Below are positions 28,739-36,739 of a stretch of DNA of 64,000 nucleotides, piece after piece (position 1 is the stretch's first letter; every line of letters starts with the position of its first letter). A program made the translations under genes and the position numbers. The notes beneath the pieces are model-generated. The model saw only the letters and a list, made by a program, of their open reading frames with translations, made no database searches and had not been told where the DNA came from. Source of the DNA: Kiloniellaceae bacterium (GTDB lineage: Bacteria > Pseudomonadota > Alphaproteobacteria > Kiloniellales > J153). The DNA lies in contig JAJFGN010000001.1 of NCBI GenBank assembly GCA_021776115.1, positions 84,574 to 148,573 on the forward strand. Reading direction: 5' to 3'.

Positions 28739-30760
28739 TTGGCCCAAGACCCGCTCATCGTCTTCACGCCTTCGGGGCGGCGTGGCCGCTTCCCGACCGG
28801 GACACCGGTCCTCAAGGCGGCGCGCAGCCTGGGCGTCGATATCGATTCCGTGTGCGGCGGGCGCGGCCTGTGCGGCCGCTGCCAGGTCCGCCTGAGCACC
28901 GGCGAGTTCTCCAAGCACGGCATCGTCAGCCGCAGCGAGAACCTGAGCGGCATCAACCAGGTCGAAGCGCGTTACGATACCAAGCGCGGTATACGCGCCG
29001 GCCAACGCTTGTCGTGTCAGGCACAAATCTTGGGCGACCTCGTCGTCGACGTGCCACGCGAAAGCCAGGTCCACAAGCAGGTCGTGCGCAAGCGGGCCGA
29101 GGCCCGCGATTTCGAGCTCGATCCAGCGATTCGCCTGCACTACATCGTGGTCGAGCAACCGGACATGCACAATCCGAGCGGCGATCTGGAGCGGGTGATG
29201 AAAGCGCTTCGGGAGCAGTGGGAGATCGACGGCCTGGAGTGCGATTTGCGCGTGCTTCAGGTCCTGCAAAAGGTCCTGCGCGACGGGGACTGGAAGATCA
29301 CGGTCGCCGTCCACCGGGGCCAGGTTCTGACCACCGCCTGGCCCGGCTTTCACGACCAGGCCTACGGTGTGGCGGTCGATGTCGGCTCGACCACCATCGC
29401 GGCCCATTTGTGCCGGCTCGCGACCGGTGAAGTTGTTGCCTCGGCCGGCATCATGAATCCGCAGATCCGCTTCGGCGAAGACCTGATGAGCCGGGTGTCT
29501 TACGTCATGATGAACCCGGGCGGAGAGGTAGAACTTACCGACACCGTGCGCGAGGCGGTCAACACGCTATTCGAGGAGGTTGCGACCGAAGCCGGTATCG
29601 ACAAGGACGACGTCCTGAACGCGACGTTTGTCGGCAACCCGATCATGCATCACCTGTTGCTCGGGATCGACCCGACCGAGCTGGGGGGCGCGCCTTTCGC
29701 GCTGGCGGCCAATTCGAGCTTGACCTTTTGGGCCAGCGAGATCGATCTGACCGCACTGAACCGCGGAGCCAGGGTTTACGTTCTGCCGTGCATCGCCGGC
29801 CATGTCGGCGCGGACACCGCCGGCGTCATCTTGTCGGAAAGCCCACACCTGAGCGACGATATCGTTTTGGTGGTCGACGTCGGCACCAATGCCGAGATCG
29901 TGCTCGGCAGCAAGAAGCGCCTGCTCGCCTGCTCCTCACCCACGGGCCCCGCCTTCGAGGGCGCGCAAATCTCTTGCGGACAACGCGCCGCGCCCGGCGC
30001 CATCGAGCGGGTGCGTATCGATCCGGAAACACTGGAGCCGCGATTCAAGGTCATCGGCTGCGACCTTTGGTCCAACGAGGAAGGTTTCGACGCTGAGACC
30101 GAAGCGACCGGCGTCACCGGCGTTTGCGGCTCGGGCATCATCGAGGTCCTGGCGGAAATGTATTTGGCCGGCATCCTCATGCGCGACGGCACCATCGACG
30201 GCGCCATGGCGGCACGCAGCGCGCGGGTTCAGGCCGACGGGCGCACCTTCTCCTACCTCCTGCGCGCGGGTGAGCCGGAACTGCGCATCCAGCAGAACGA
30301 CGTGCGGGCGATCCAGCTTGCCAAGGCCGCGCTCTATGCCGGGGCACGTCTGCTCATGGATCGCTTGGGAATCGAACAACTGGACCGGGTCGTGCTGGCC
30401 GGCGCCTTCGGCAGCCATATCGACACCAAATATGCCATGGTTCTGGGCATGATCCCCGATTGCGACCTGGCCAAGGTCACCGCCGCCGGAAACGCCGCCG
30501 GCACGGGGGCCATCATCGCCCTGCTGAACCAGCGCGCCCGCGACGATATCGCGGAGGTCATCAAGCGGGTCGAGAAGATCGAGACGGCGGTTGAGCCGCG
30601 CTTCCAGGAGCATTTCATCGAGGCCATGGGCCTGCCCCATTCCACAGCGCCCTTCCCCCACCTGGCCGCGGCGGTAGCCCTGCCCGCCGCCAAGGCGCGC
30701 GATGCGGGGACGAACGGTGAAAACGGCGGCCGGCGCCGGCGGCGGCCGAAGAACGGCTGA
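28739..30760 (+). CDS. [2Fe-2S] ferredoxin/ASKHA-domain reductive activator of corrinoid proteins (RACo-like, DUF4445)
   Basis: IDSVCGGRGLCGRCQVRLSTGEF plus later Cys (2Fe-2S); GVAVDVGSTTIAAHLCRLATG; DVGTNAEIVLG; VLAGAFGSHID. TTG start. Confidence 0.88.
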   Translation: MAQDPLIVFTPSGRRGRFPTGTPVLKAARSLGVDIDSVCGGRGLCGRCQVRLSTGEFSKHGIVSRSENLSGINQVEARYDTKRGIRAGQRLSCQAQILGDLVVDVPRESQVHKQVVRKRAEARDFELDPAIRLHYIVVEQPDMHNPSGDLERVMKALREQWEIDGLECDLRVLQVLQKVLRDGDWKITVAVHRGQVLTTAWPGFHDQAYGVAVDVGSTTIAAHLCRLATGEVVASAGIMNPQIRFGEDLMSRVSYVMMNPGGEVELTDTVREAVNTLFEEVATEAGIDKDDVLNATFVGNPIMHHLLLGIDPTELGGAPFALAANSSLTFWASEIDLTALNRGARVYVLPCIAGHVGADTAGVILSESPHLSDDIVLVVDVGTNAEIVLGSKKRLLACSSPTGPAFEGAQISCGQRAAPGAIERVRIDPETLEPRFKVIGCDLWSNEEGFDAETEATGVTGVCGSGIIEVLAEMYLAGILMRDGTIDGAMAARSARVQADGRTFSYLLRAGEPELRIQQNDVRAIQLAKAALYAGARLLMDRLGIEQLDRVVLAGAFGSHIDTKYAMVLGMIPDCDLAKVTAAGNAAGTGAIIALLNQRARDDIAEVIKRVEKIETAVEPRFQEHFIEAMGLPHSTAPFPHLAAAVALPAAKARDAGTNGENGGRRRRRPKNG

Positions 30761-30773
30761 CGGCTGACTGAAC

Positions 30774-31301
30774 TTGTCCCAGCTCGAAACCAAACGTCTC
30801 GTCTTGCACCCCTACACCGCAAAGGATTTGGATGCGGCTGTCGCCCTTTACGGCGATCCCAAGGTTACCCAGTTCACGAAGCTTGGCCGTCTGAGCCGCG
30901 CCCAATCGCGGGCTGTCCTCGATGAGCACTTGCGGCACTGGCGCGAAAAAGGTTTCGGGATGCGCGCGATGGTCCTCAAATCAAGCGGCGATTTCGCCGG
31001 CGAATGTGGCTTCTTCACCCTCGAGAGCAGCGGTGAAGCCGCATTGCGCTATGCCCTCCTACCGCCCTATTGGGGTCAGGGCCTGACCAGCGAGGCTGTC
31101 CTGGCGACGATTGAAGACGCCTTCGGATCCCTTGGCTTGCAGCGGATCGTGTCGGTGGTCGAAGGGCCCAACCACGCCTCCCACAGAATCATGGAAAAGC
31201 TGGGGCTTAGGGTCGAGCGGACCGCCCGCGTTCCAAAGACCACGATCTTCATTTATGCGATCACGCTTAACGAGTGGGTGGCGGCGGCGCGGCAGAATTG
31301 A
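30774..31301 (+). CDS. GNAT family N-acetyltransferase (RimJ/RimL-like)
   Basis: LETKRLVLHPYTAKDLDAAVALYGDPKV... ALLPPYWGQGLTSEAVLATIEDAFGSLGLQRIVSVVEGPNHASHRIMEKLGL. Confidence 0.85.
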   Translation: MSQLETKRLVLHPYTAKDLDAAVALYGDPKVTQFTKLGRLSRAQSRAVLDEHLRHWREKGFGMRAMVLKSSGDFAGECGFFTLESSGEAALRYALLPPYWGQGLTSEAVLATIEDAFGSLGLQRIVSVVEGPNHASHRIMEKLGLRVERTARVPKTTIFIYAITLNEWVAAARQN

Positions 31302-31388
31302 CGTGGCGCCCGGCCACGGCCTCTGGACAATGGGCCGCGCCGAGGACGAGAATGATTGGGAAACTGCGAACCAAGGACGATTGATACG

Positions 31389-31949
31389 ATGGACAGCATC
31401 GGCTTCACTCAGATGAAGGACGGCACCCGCGAGGAGTATGAGTTCCTGGGCGGCCTCTGGCAGGCGCATATCCAGGCGACCTTGGCCGACAACGTCCTCG
31501 GCCTGCTTAAGGCCATGCAAGGGCCCACGCTCGGCTACAAGATCGACCGCTATCAACATAGCCTGCAAAGCGCGACCCGGGCCAAAGCCGATGGCGCGGA
31601 CGAGGAAACCGTGGTCTGCGCCTTGCTGCACGACATTGGCGACAGCATCGCGCCGGAAAATCACAGCGCGGCCGCGGCCGCCAACCTGCGGCCCTACATC
31701 GGCGAAAAGAACCACTGGATCATCGCGCACCACGGTGTGTTTCAAGGCTATTACTTCTTTCACCACACAGGGGGCGACCGTGACGCGCGCGAGCGCTACC
31801 GGGGGCATCCCCATTTCGAGGCTTGCGCCGCGTTCTGCGAGCGTTGGGACCAAAACTCCTTCGACCCCGACTATGAAACCGCGCCCTTGAGCGCCTTCGA
31901 ACCCGCCGTGCGCCGTCTCTTCGCGCGCGCCCCGCAAGCCTTCGCCTAA
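31389..31949 (+). CDS. HD-domain protein resembling the PhnZ/MIOX-like diiron oxygenase group
   Basis: YQHSLQSATRAKADGADEETVVCALLHDIGDSIAPENHSAAAAANLRPYI...HHGVFQGYYFFHHTGG; His/Asp pattern resembles PhnZ-type HD proteins. Confidence 0.6.
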   Translation: MDSIGFTQMKDGTREEYEFLGGLWQAHIQATLADNVLGLLKAMQGPTLGYKIDRYQHSLQSATRAKADGADEETVVCALLHDIGDSIAPENHSAAAAANLRPYIGEKNHWIIAHHGVFQGYYFFHHTGGDRDARERYRGHPHFEACAAFCERWDQNSFDPDYETAPLSAFEPAVRRLFARAPQAFA

Positions 31950-31968
31950 CCGAATAGGAGCCAACATC

Positions 31969-32643
31969 ATGGGCGAAAACATCCGCTTGACCGCCAGCGA
32001 CGGCCACAAGTTCGGCGCCTACAAAGCGGCGCCGGCCGGGGCCGCCAAGGGCGGTGTCGTCGTGGTGCAGGAGATCTTTGGCGTCAACAGCCATATTCGC
32101 GCCGTGTGCGACCGCTATGCTGCCGCCGGGTACCTGGCGGTTGCGCCAGCCATCTATGACCGCGCGGAGCGCGACGTCCAGCTCGGCTATACGCCCGAGG
32201 ACATCGCGCGCGGGCGCGAGCTGCGCGGCCAATGCGGTACCGGCGCGGCGATCGAGGATATCGCGGCCGCCGCCGACGAAGCGGCAAGCGCCGGCAAGGT
32301 CGGCATTGTTGGCTATTGCTGGGGCGGCCAGTTGGTCTACATCTCGGCCTGCCGCCTGGGCGACAAGCTGACGGCCGCCTCGGGTTACTATGGAGGCAAT
32401 ATCAAGGCCTTCCTGGACGAGACGCCGACCATTCCCCTGGCCCTGCATTTCGGCACACTGGATGCGTCAATCCCCATGGATGAGGTCGAGCTGATCGGCA
32501 AGACCTATCCTGAGATCGCGATCCATACCTACGATGGCGCCGGTCACGGCTTCAACTGCGACCAGCGCGAGTCGTACAACCCCGAGGCGGCGAAGCTGGC
32601 CGAGGAACGCACCCTCGCGCTCTTCGGCACGCACCTGACCTAG
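31969..32643 (+). CDS. dienelactone hydrolase family protein
   Basis: GGVVVVQEIFGVNSHIRAVCDRYAAAGYLAVAPAIYD... GIVGYCWGGQLVYISA (nucleophile Cys) ... YDGAGHGFNCD. Confidence 0.92.
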   Translation: MGENIRLTASDGHKFGAYKAAPAGAAKGGVVVVQEIFGVNSHIRAVCDRYAAAGYLAVAPAIYDRAERDVQLGYTPEDIARGRELRGQCGTGAAIEDIAAAADEAASAGKVGIVGYCWGGQLVYISACRLGDKLTAASGYYGGNIKAFLDETPTIPLALHFGTLDASIPMDEVELIGKTYPEIAIHTYDGAGHGFNCDQRESYNPEAAKLAEERTLALFGTHLT

Positions 32644-33860
32644 GCGGTCGTTTGGGCGCGCGGCGGTCCGCCAGAGTGGGCCGTAAAGGCCAGCGCCGAG
32701 ACACCGATACAATAGAGCGCGCCGCCGAGCGCGATCGCGTCGACGCCAACACCGGCGTCGATCAGGATGCCCAGGCAGGCGGGCGCCAGGCCGGTCGAAA
32801 ACACCATGGCCGCCTGGGCGAAGGCGCGGATCGCACCCAAATGCGTAACACCGTAAAGCTCGGCCCAGAGCGTGCCCAGGATCGCGGTCGTCATCCCCGC
32901 GCCAACACCCAGAAGGGCAAAGAAAACCGGCGCCACGTAGGGCGCGTCGCTTGAAGCCAGAGCCAGGCAGGTGACCACCAGAGGTGCCAGAAAGAAGGGT
33001 ACCAGACGGCGCGCGCTGAAGCGGTCGACGAGACCGCCGGCGAGCATGACGCTGCCGACGCTGCCCAGGGCATAGAGACTGAAGGATCCCGCCATGAGAG
33101 TCATGGGCCAGCCCTTGCTAGTAGCGATGTGGACCTGATGAAATACGAGGCCGGTCGAAATGAAGGAGGGCGCGAGCAGGGCCGGCATGCGCCGCCACAG
33201 CCCGCCATCGCGCAGCGCCTGGCCCAGGGTCGCGTCGCGCGCCCGGCCGGGCCCTGCCGCCTTCAGCGCGGCGTCGCGCGCGCCGTGTCCCTTCAAAAGC
33301 CAGATCATCAGCGGCAAGGCAGCGAGCAACAGGGCGAGCGCCGCTCCAATCCAAAGCGTGCGCCAGGGAAATCCTGCCAAGAGGGCCACGACCAACGGCG
33401 GAAAGATCGCCTCGCCGGCTGGATACCCGAGCGAGGCAATAGCGACGGCGCGGCCGCGCTCGTGCTCAAAATAACGCGCCATGGCTGTCAGTGAGGCGTG
33501 ACTCGACAGCCCCTGGCCGAAGAACCGCAAGCCGAACACGGCAAGAGCTACGGCAGCCGCGGACTCGGCCGCGGACATTGCCAGGCATCCTAGAGCCAGC
33601 CCGCCGAGTACGGTCCCGGCAAAGAGGGCCAGTGGCCAGCGGTCGATCAGGCGTCCGCCGAAAACCAGCAGCGCGGCGCTGGCCAAGGTGCCCAGGGAAT
33701 AAAGCGTGCCGAAACCGCCGTGCGAGAGGCCGAACGCGGCGCGTATCTCGCCCCCGAACAGCGAGATGAAATAGGTCTGCCCAAAACTGGATGACAATGC
33801 CATGACCAGGCCGAAACCGAGCAGCCGGCCGTGGGCGCGCACGAAGGCGATAGGGATCAT
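32640..33860 (-). CDS. MFS transporter
   Basis: About 12 hydrophobic segments; LGYPAGEAIFPPLVVALLAGFPWRTLW; FGGRLIDRWP. Confidence 0.85.
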   Translation of the reverse strand: MIPIAFVRAHGRLLGFGLVMALSSSFGQTYFISLFGGEIRAAFGLSHGGFGTLYSLGTLASAALLVFGGRLIDRWPLALFAGTVLGGLALGCLAMSAAESAAAVALAVFGLRFFGQGLSSHASLTAMARYFEHERGRAVAIASLGYPAGEAIFPPLVVALLAGFPWRTLWIGAALALLLAALPLMIWLLKGHGARDAALKAAGPGRARDATLGQALRDGGLWRRMPALLAPSFISTGLVFHQVHIATSKGWPMTLMAGSFSLYALGSVGSVMLAGGLVDRFSARRLVPFFLAPLVVTCLALASSDAPYVAPVFFALLGVGAGMTTAILGTLWAELYGVTHLGAIRAFAQAAMVFSTGLAPACLGILIDAGVGVDAIALGGALYCIGVSALAFTAHSGGPPRAQTTA

Positions 33861-33894
33861 AGCGCCGGTTCTAACTACGGGGCCGGCCGAGCAA

Positions 33895-34914
33895 TCATTT
33901 CGCTCCGGCAGTTACCGTATCCGGCGCCCCGTCGGCGGGATCGAATTCAGACGGCACTCCTCGCTCCTTGCGCGGGGTGCGGCCAAAAAAGTCCCGGTAG
34001 CATTTAGAGAAGTGCGAGGCCGAAACGAAACCGCAGGCGAGCGCCACGTCGATGATCGACATGTTCGTTTGGAGCAGCAACAGACGGGCGCGGTCCAGGC
34101 GTAGTTCCAGATAGTAACGCGCGGGAGAGCGGACCAGATACTTGCGGAACAGGCGCTCGAGCTGCCGGGTCGATAGACCGGCGCTTTGGGCCAGCTCCGT
34201 CCGGGTCAAGGGCTCTTCCAAATTCTGCTCCATAGACTCGATCACGGCCAGAAGCTTGGGATGACGCACGCCCAGGCGCGCGGGCAGCGACATGCGCTGC
34301 CGGTCGTGCTGGTCGCGGATCCGGTCGTGCATGCATTGATCGGCGATCGCGGCCGCCAAGGTATGGCCATGCTGGCGCCCGATAAGATTGAGCATCAGGT
34401 CGATCGCCGCGGTCCCGCCCGAGCAGGTGAAGCGATTGCGGTCGATTTCAAAGAGCTCGTTGGCGATCTCGACCCGCGGAAACTCCTCGATGAATCCGGC
34501 AAGGTTCTCCCAGTGGATCGTGCAGCGATACCCGTCCAGCAGCCCCGCACGCGCCAAGATGTAACTACCCGTGCAGATTGCCCCGATGTCGGCGCCCTTG
34601 CGCGCCATACGGCGCAGATATGAGTCAACGGCCTTATTCCGATACCGCTGCACATCGACCCCGGAACACACCAAGACGGTGTCGAGCGACGACGCCTCAT
34701 CCAAGCCCCCGTCCGGCGTAAGCTCGATCCCATTCGAGGCGCATACCGGCGTGCCACCGGGCGACAGAACCCGATATTGATAAAGGTTCTGCCCGCTCGT
34801 CCGGTTGGCCAGCCGCAAGGTTTCGACGGCGCCAGCAAAGGCGATCATCGAAAACTTCGGCACCACCAAGAACCCGATACGATGCGGCAGTTCGTGCGCA
34901 GGATTACCAAGCAT
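33895..34914 (-). CDS. GlxA family (DJ-1/PfpI plus AraC HTH) transcriptional regulator, GbdR/CdhR-like
   Basis: HRIGFLVVPKFSMIAFAGAVETLRLANRTSG... AICTGSYILARAGLLDGYRCTIHWENL... AELAQSAGLSTRQLERLFRKYL...DVALACGFVSASHFSKCYRDFFGRTPRKER; divergent to the sox operon. Confidence 0.88.
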   Translation of the reverse strand: MLGNPAHELPHRIGFLVVPKFSMIAFAGAVETLRLANRTSGQNLYQYRVLSPGGTPVCASNGIELTPDGGLDEASSLDTVLVCSGVDVQRYRNKAVDSYLRRMARKGADIGAICTGSYILARAGLLDGYRCTIHWENLAGFIEEFPRVEIANELFEIDRNRFTCSGGTAAIDLMLNLIGRQHGHTLAAAIADQCMHDRIRDQHDRQRMSLPARLGVRHPKLLAVIESMEQNLEEPLTRTELAQSAGLSTRQLERLFRKYLVRSPARYYLELRLDRARLLLLQTNMSIIDVALACGFVSASHFSKCYRDFFGRTPRKERGVPSEFDPADGAPDTVTAGAK

Positions 34915-35158
34915 GGATCGATGGACTCCCTGCCCTACCCTCAGGCTTCATTCCGGTCTATTGTCAGGCGACTTTGGCATAAAACCGTCATGTCGCGAAT
35001 AGAAAACTTGATGCCGTGAACCCGCAAGCTGCGACGGCCTCCAGGACCGCTTTTGGCGGGGCGCACAGCCGAACCGCGGCTTGTCTTTCGGGGCCTTGAG
35101 GCGGCCAGGATTGGTACGCACTCTCCCGAGCAAAAGAGGCCTAGGAACTCGACCGGAC

Positions 35159-36409
35159 ATGACCCGTTATTCCATCTTCAGCCTGCTGCGCAATGCGCTG
35201 AACTACCACGAGGACTGGCCGCGCGCCTGGCGTAGCCCGGAACCGAAGTCCTCCTACGATGTGGTCATCGTCGGCGGCGGCGGGCACGGTCTGGCGACCG
35301 CCTACTACCTGGCCAAGAATCATGGGATCACGGATGTCGCGGTGATCGAGAGCGGTTGGATCGGCGGCGGCAGTACCGGGCGCAACACGACCATCGTCAG
35401 GTCCAACTACCTCTGGGACGAGAGCGCGGCCCTCTACGAACATTCCTTGAAGCTTTGGGAGGGGCTCAGCCAGGACCTGAACTTCAATGTCATGTTCAGC
35501 CAGCGCGGTGTGATGAATCTGGCGCACAACCAGCACGACCTACGAGAGATTTCGCGCCGTATCAATGCCAACCGCCTGAACGGAATAGACTCGGAATTCA
35601 TGACCCCGCAGGAGATCAAAACCTTCGTGCCGATCATCGATCTGCGGGCGGGCGGGCGCTACCCGGTTCTGGGCGCCTCGATCCAACGGCGCGGCGGCAC
35701 GGCCCGGCACGACGCCGTCGCCTGGGGCTATGCCCGGGCGGCGGACGCGCTTGGCGTCGATATCATCCAGCAGTGCCCCGTCACGGGGTTCCAGATCGAG
35801 AACGGCCGCGTGCGCGCGGTCGAGACCGGCAAGGGCACGATCGAGGCTAAGAAAGTCGGCATCGTGGTCGCCGGCCATTCCAGCGTTCTCGCCGGCATGG
35901 CCGGGTTCCGGCTGCCAATACACAGCCTGCCCCTGCAGGCCCTGGTGTCGGAACCGGTCAAGCCGGTCCTGGATACGGTCATCATGTCGGGGGCCGTACA
36001 CGCCTATATCAGCCAGTCGGACAAGGGCGAGCTGGTTATCGGCGCCGGCGTCGATTCCTACGTCGGCTACGGTCAACGCGGGAGTTTGCCGGTCACCGAG
36101 GAAACCCTGGGCGCGATCTGCGAGTTGTTCCCGATGTTTCGCCGCATGCGCATGCTGCGCCAGTGGGGCGGTATCGTCGACGTCTGCCCCGATGCCAGTC
36201 CGATCCTGTCCAAGACCCCGGTCGAGGGTATGTTCATCAATTGCGGCTGGGGCACGGGCGGCTTCAAGGCCACGCCGGGTTCCGGCTGGGCCTTCGCTCA
36301 GACGATCGCGAACGACATGCCGCACGAATTGAACGCGGCTTTCTCGCTAGACCGTTTCCGCACCGGCTACTTGATCGACGAGCACGGCGCGGCGGCCGTG
36401 GCGCACTAG
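35159..36409 (+). CDS. soxB: sarcosine oxidase beta subunit
   Basis: [64 protein letters not shown]... [15 protein letters not shown]. Confidence 0.95.
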   Translation: MTRYSIFSLLRNALNYHEDWPRAWRSPEPKSSYDVVIVGGGGHGLATAYYLAKNHGITDVAVIESGWIGGGSTGRNTTIVRSNYLWDESAALYEHSLKLWEGLSQDLNFNVMFSQRGVMNLAHNQHDLREISRRINANRLNGIDSEFMTPQEIKTFVPIIDLRAGGRYPVLGASIQRRGGTARHDAVAWGYARAADALGVDIIQQCPVTGFQIENGRVRAVETGKGTIEAKKVGIVVAGHSSVLAGMAGFRLPIHSLPLQALVSEPVKPVLDTVIMSGAVHAYISQSDKGELVIGAGVDSYVGYGQRGSLPVTEETLGAICELFPMFRRMRMLRQWGGIVDVCPDASPILSKTPVEGMFINCGWGTGGFKATPGSGWAFAQTIANDMPHELNAAFSLDRFRTGYLIDEHGAAAVAH

Positions 36410-36431
36410 TACCAAGGAAAAGGCCCAGGAC

Positions 36432-36725
36432 ATGCTGGTCATCCCCTGCCCCTACTGCGGACCCCGCTGCGAGATCGAGTTCTCCTATGGCGGTCAGGCA
36501 CATATCGCCCGGCCCGAGGACTCGGCCGCGATCAGCGATGAGACCTGGGCGGATTACGTTTTCCTGCGCGATAACACCAAGGGCGTATTCCTGGAGCGTT
36601 GGGTTCACGCGCACGGCTGCCGCCAATGGTTCAACGTCGCGCGCCACACGGTGACCTATGAAATCCTGGCCTCCTACGAGACCGGCGCGAAACCGCCCAA
36701 GCTCGACTTCGTGACTCAAGTTTAG
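36432..36725 (+). CDS. soxD: sarcosine oxidase delta subunit
   Basis: MLVIPCPYCGPRCEIEFSYGGQAHIARP... WVHAHGCRQWFNVARHTVTYEI. Confidence 0.95.
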   Translation: MLVIPCPYCGPRCEIEFSYGGQAHIARPEDSAAISDETWADYVFLRDNTKGVFLERWVHAHGCRQWFNVARHTVTYEILASYETGAKPPKLDFVTQV

Positions 36726-36739
36726 GGGCGCGGGCAGGC

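Noticed and set aside
31059-32009. 316-aa minus-strand ORF
   Set aside because: Overlaps the GNAT and HD genes on the other strand, which have recognisable motifs.
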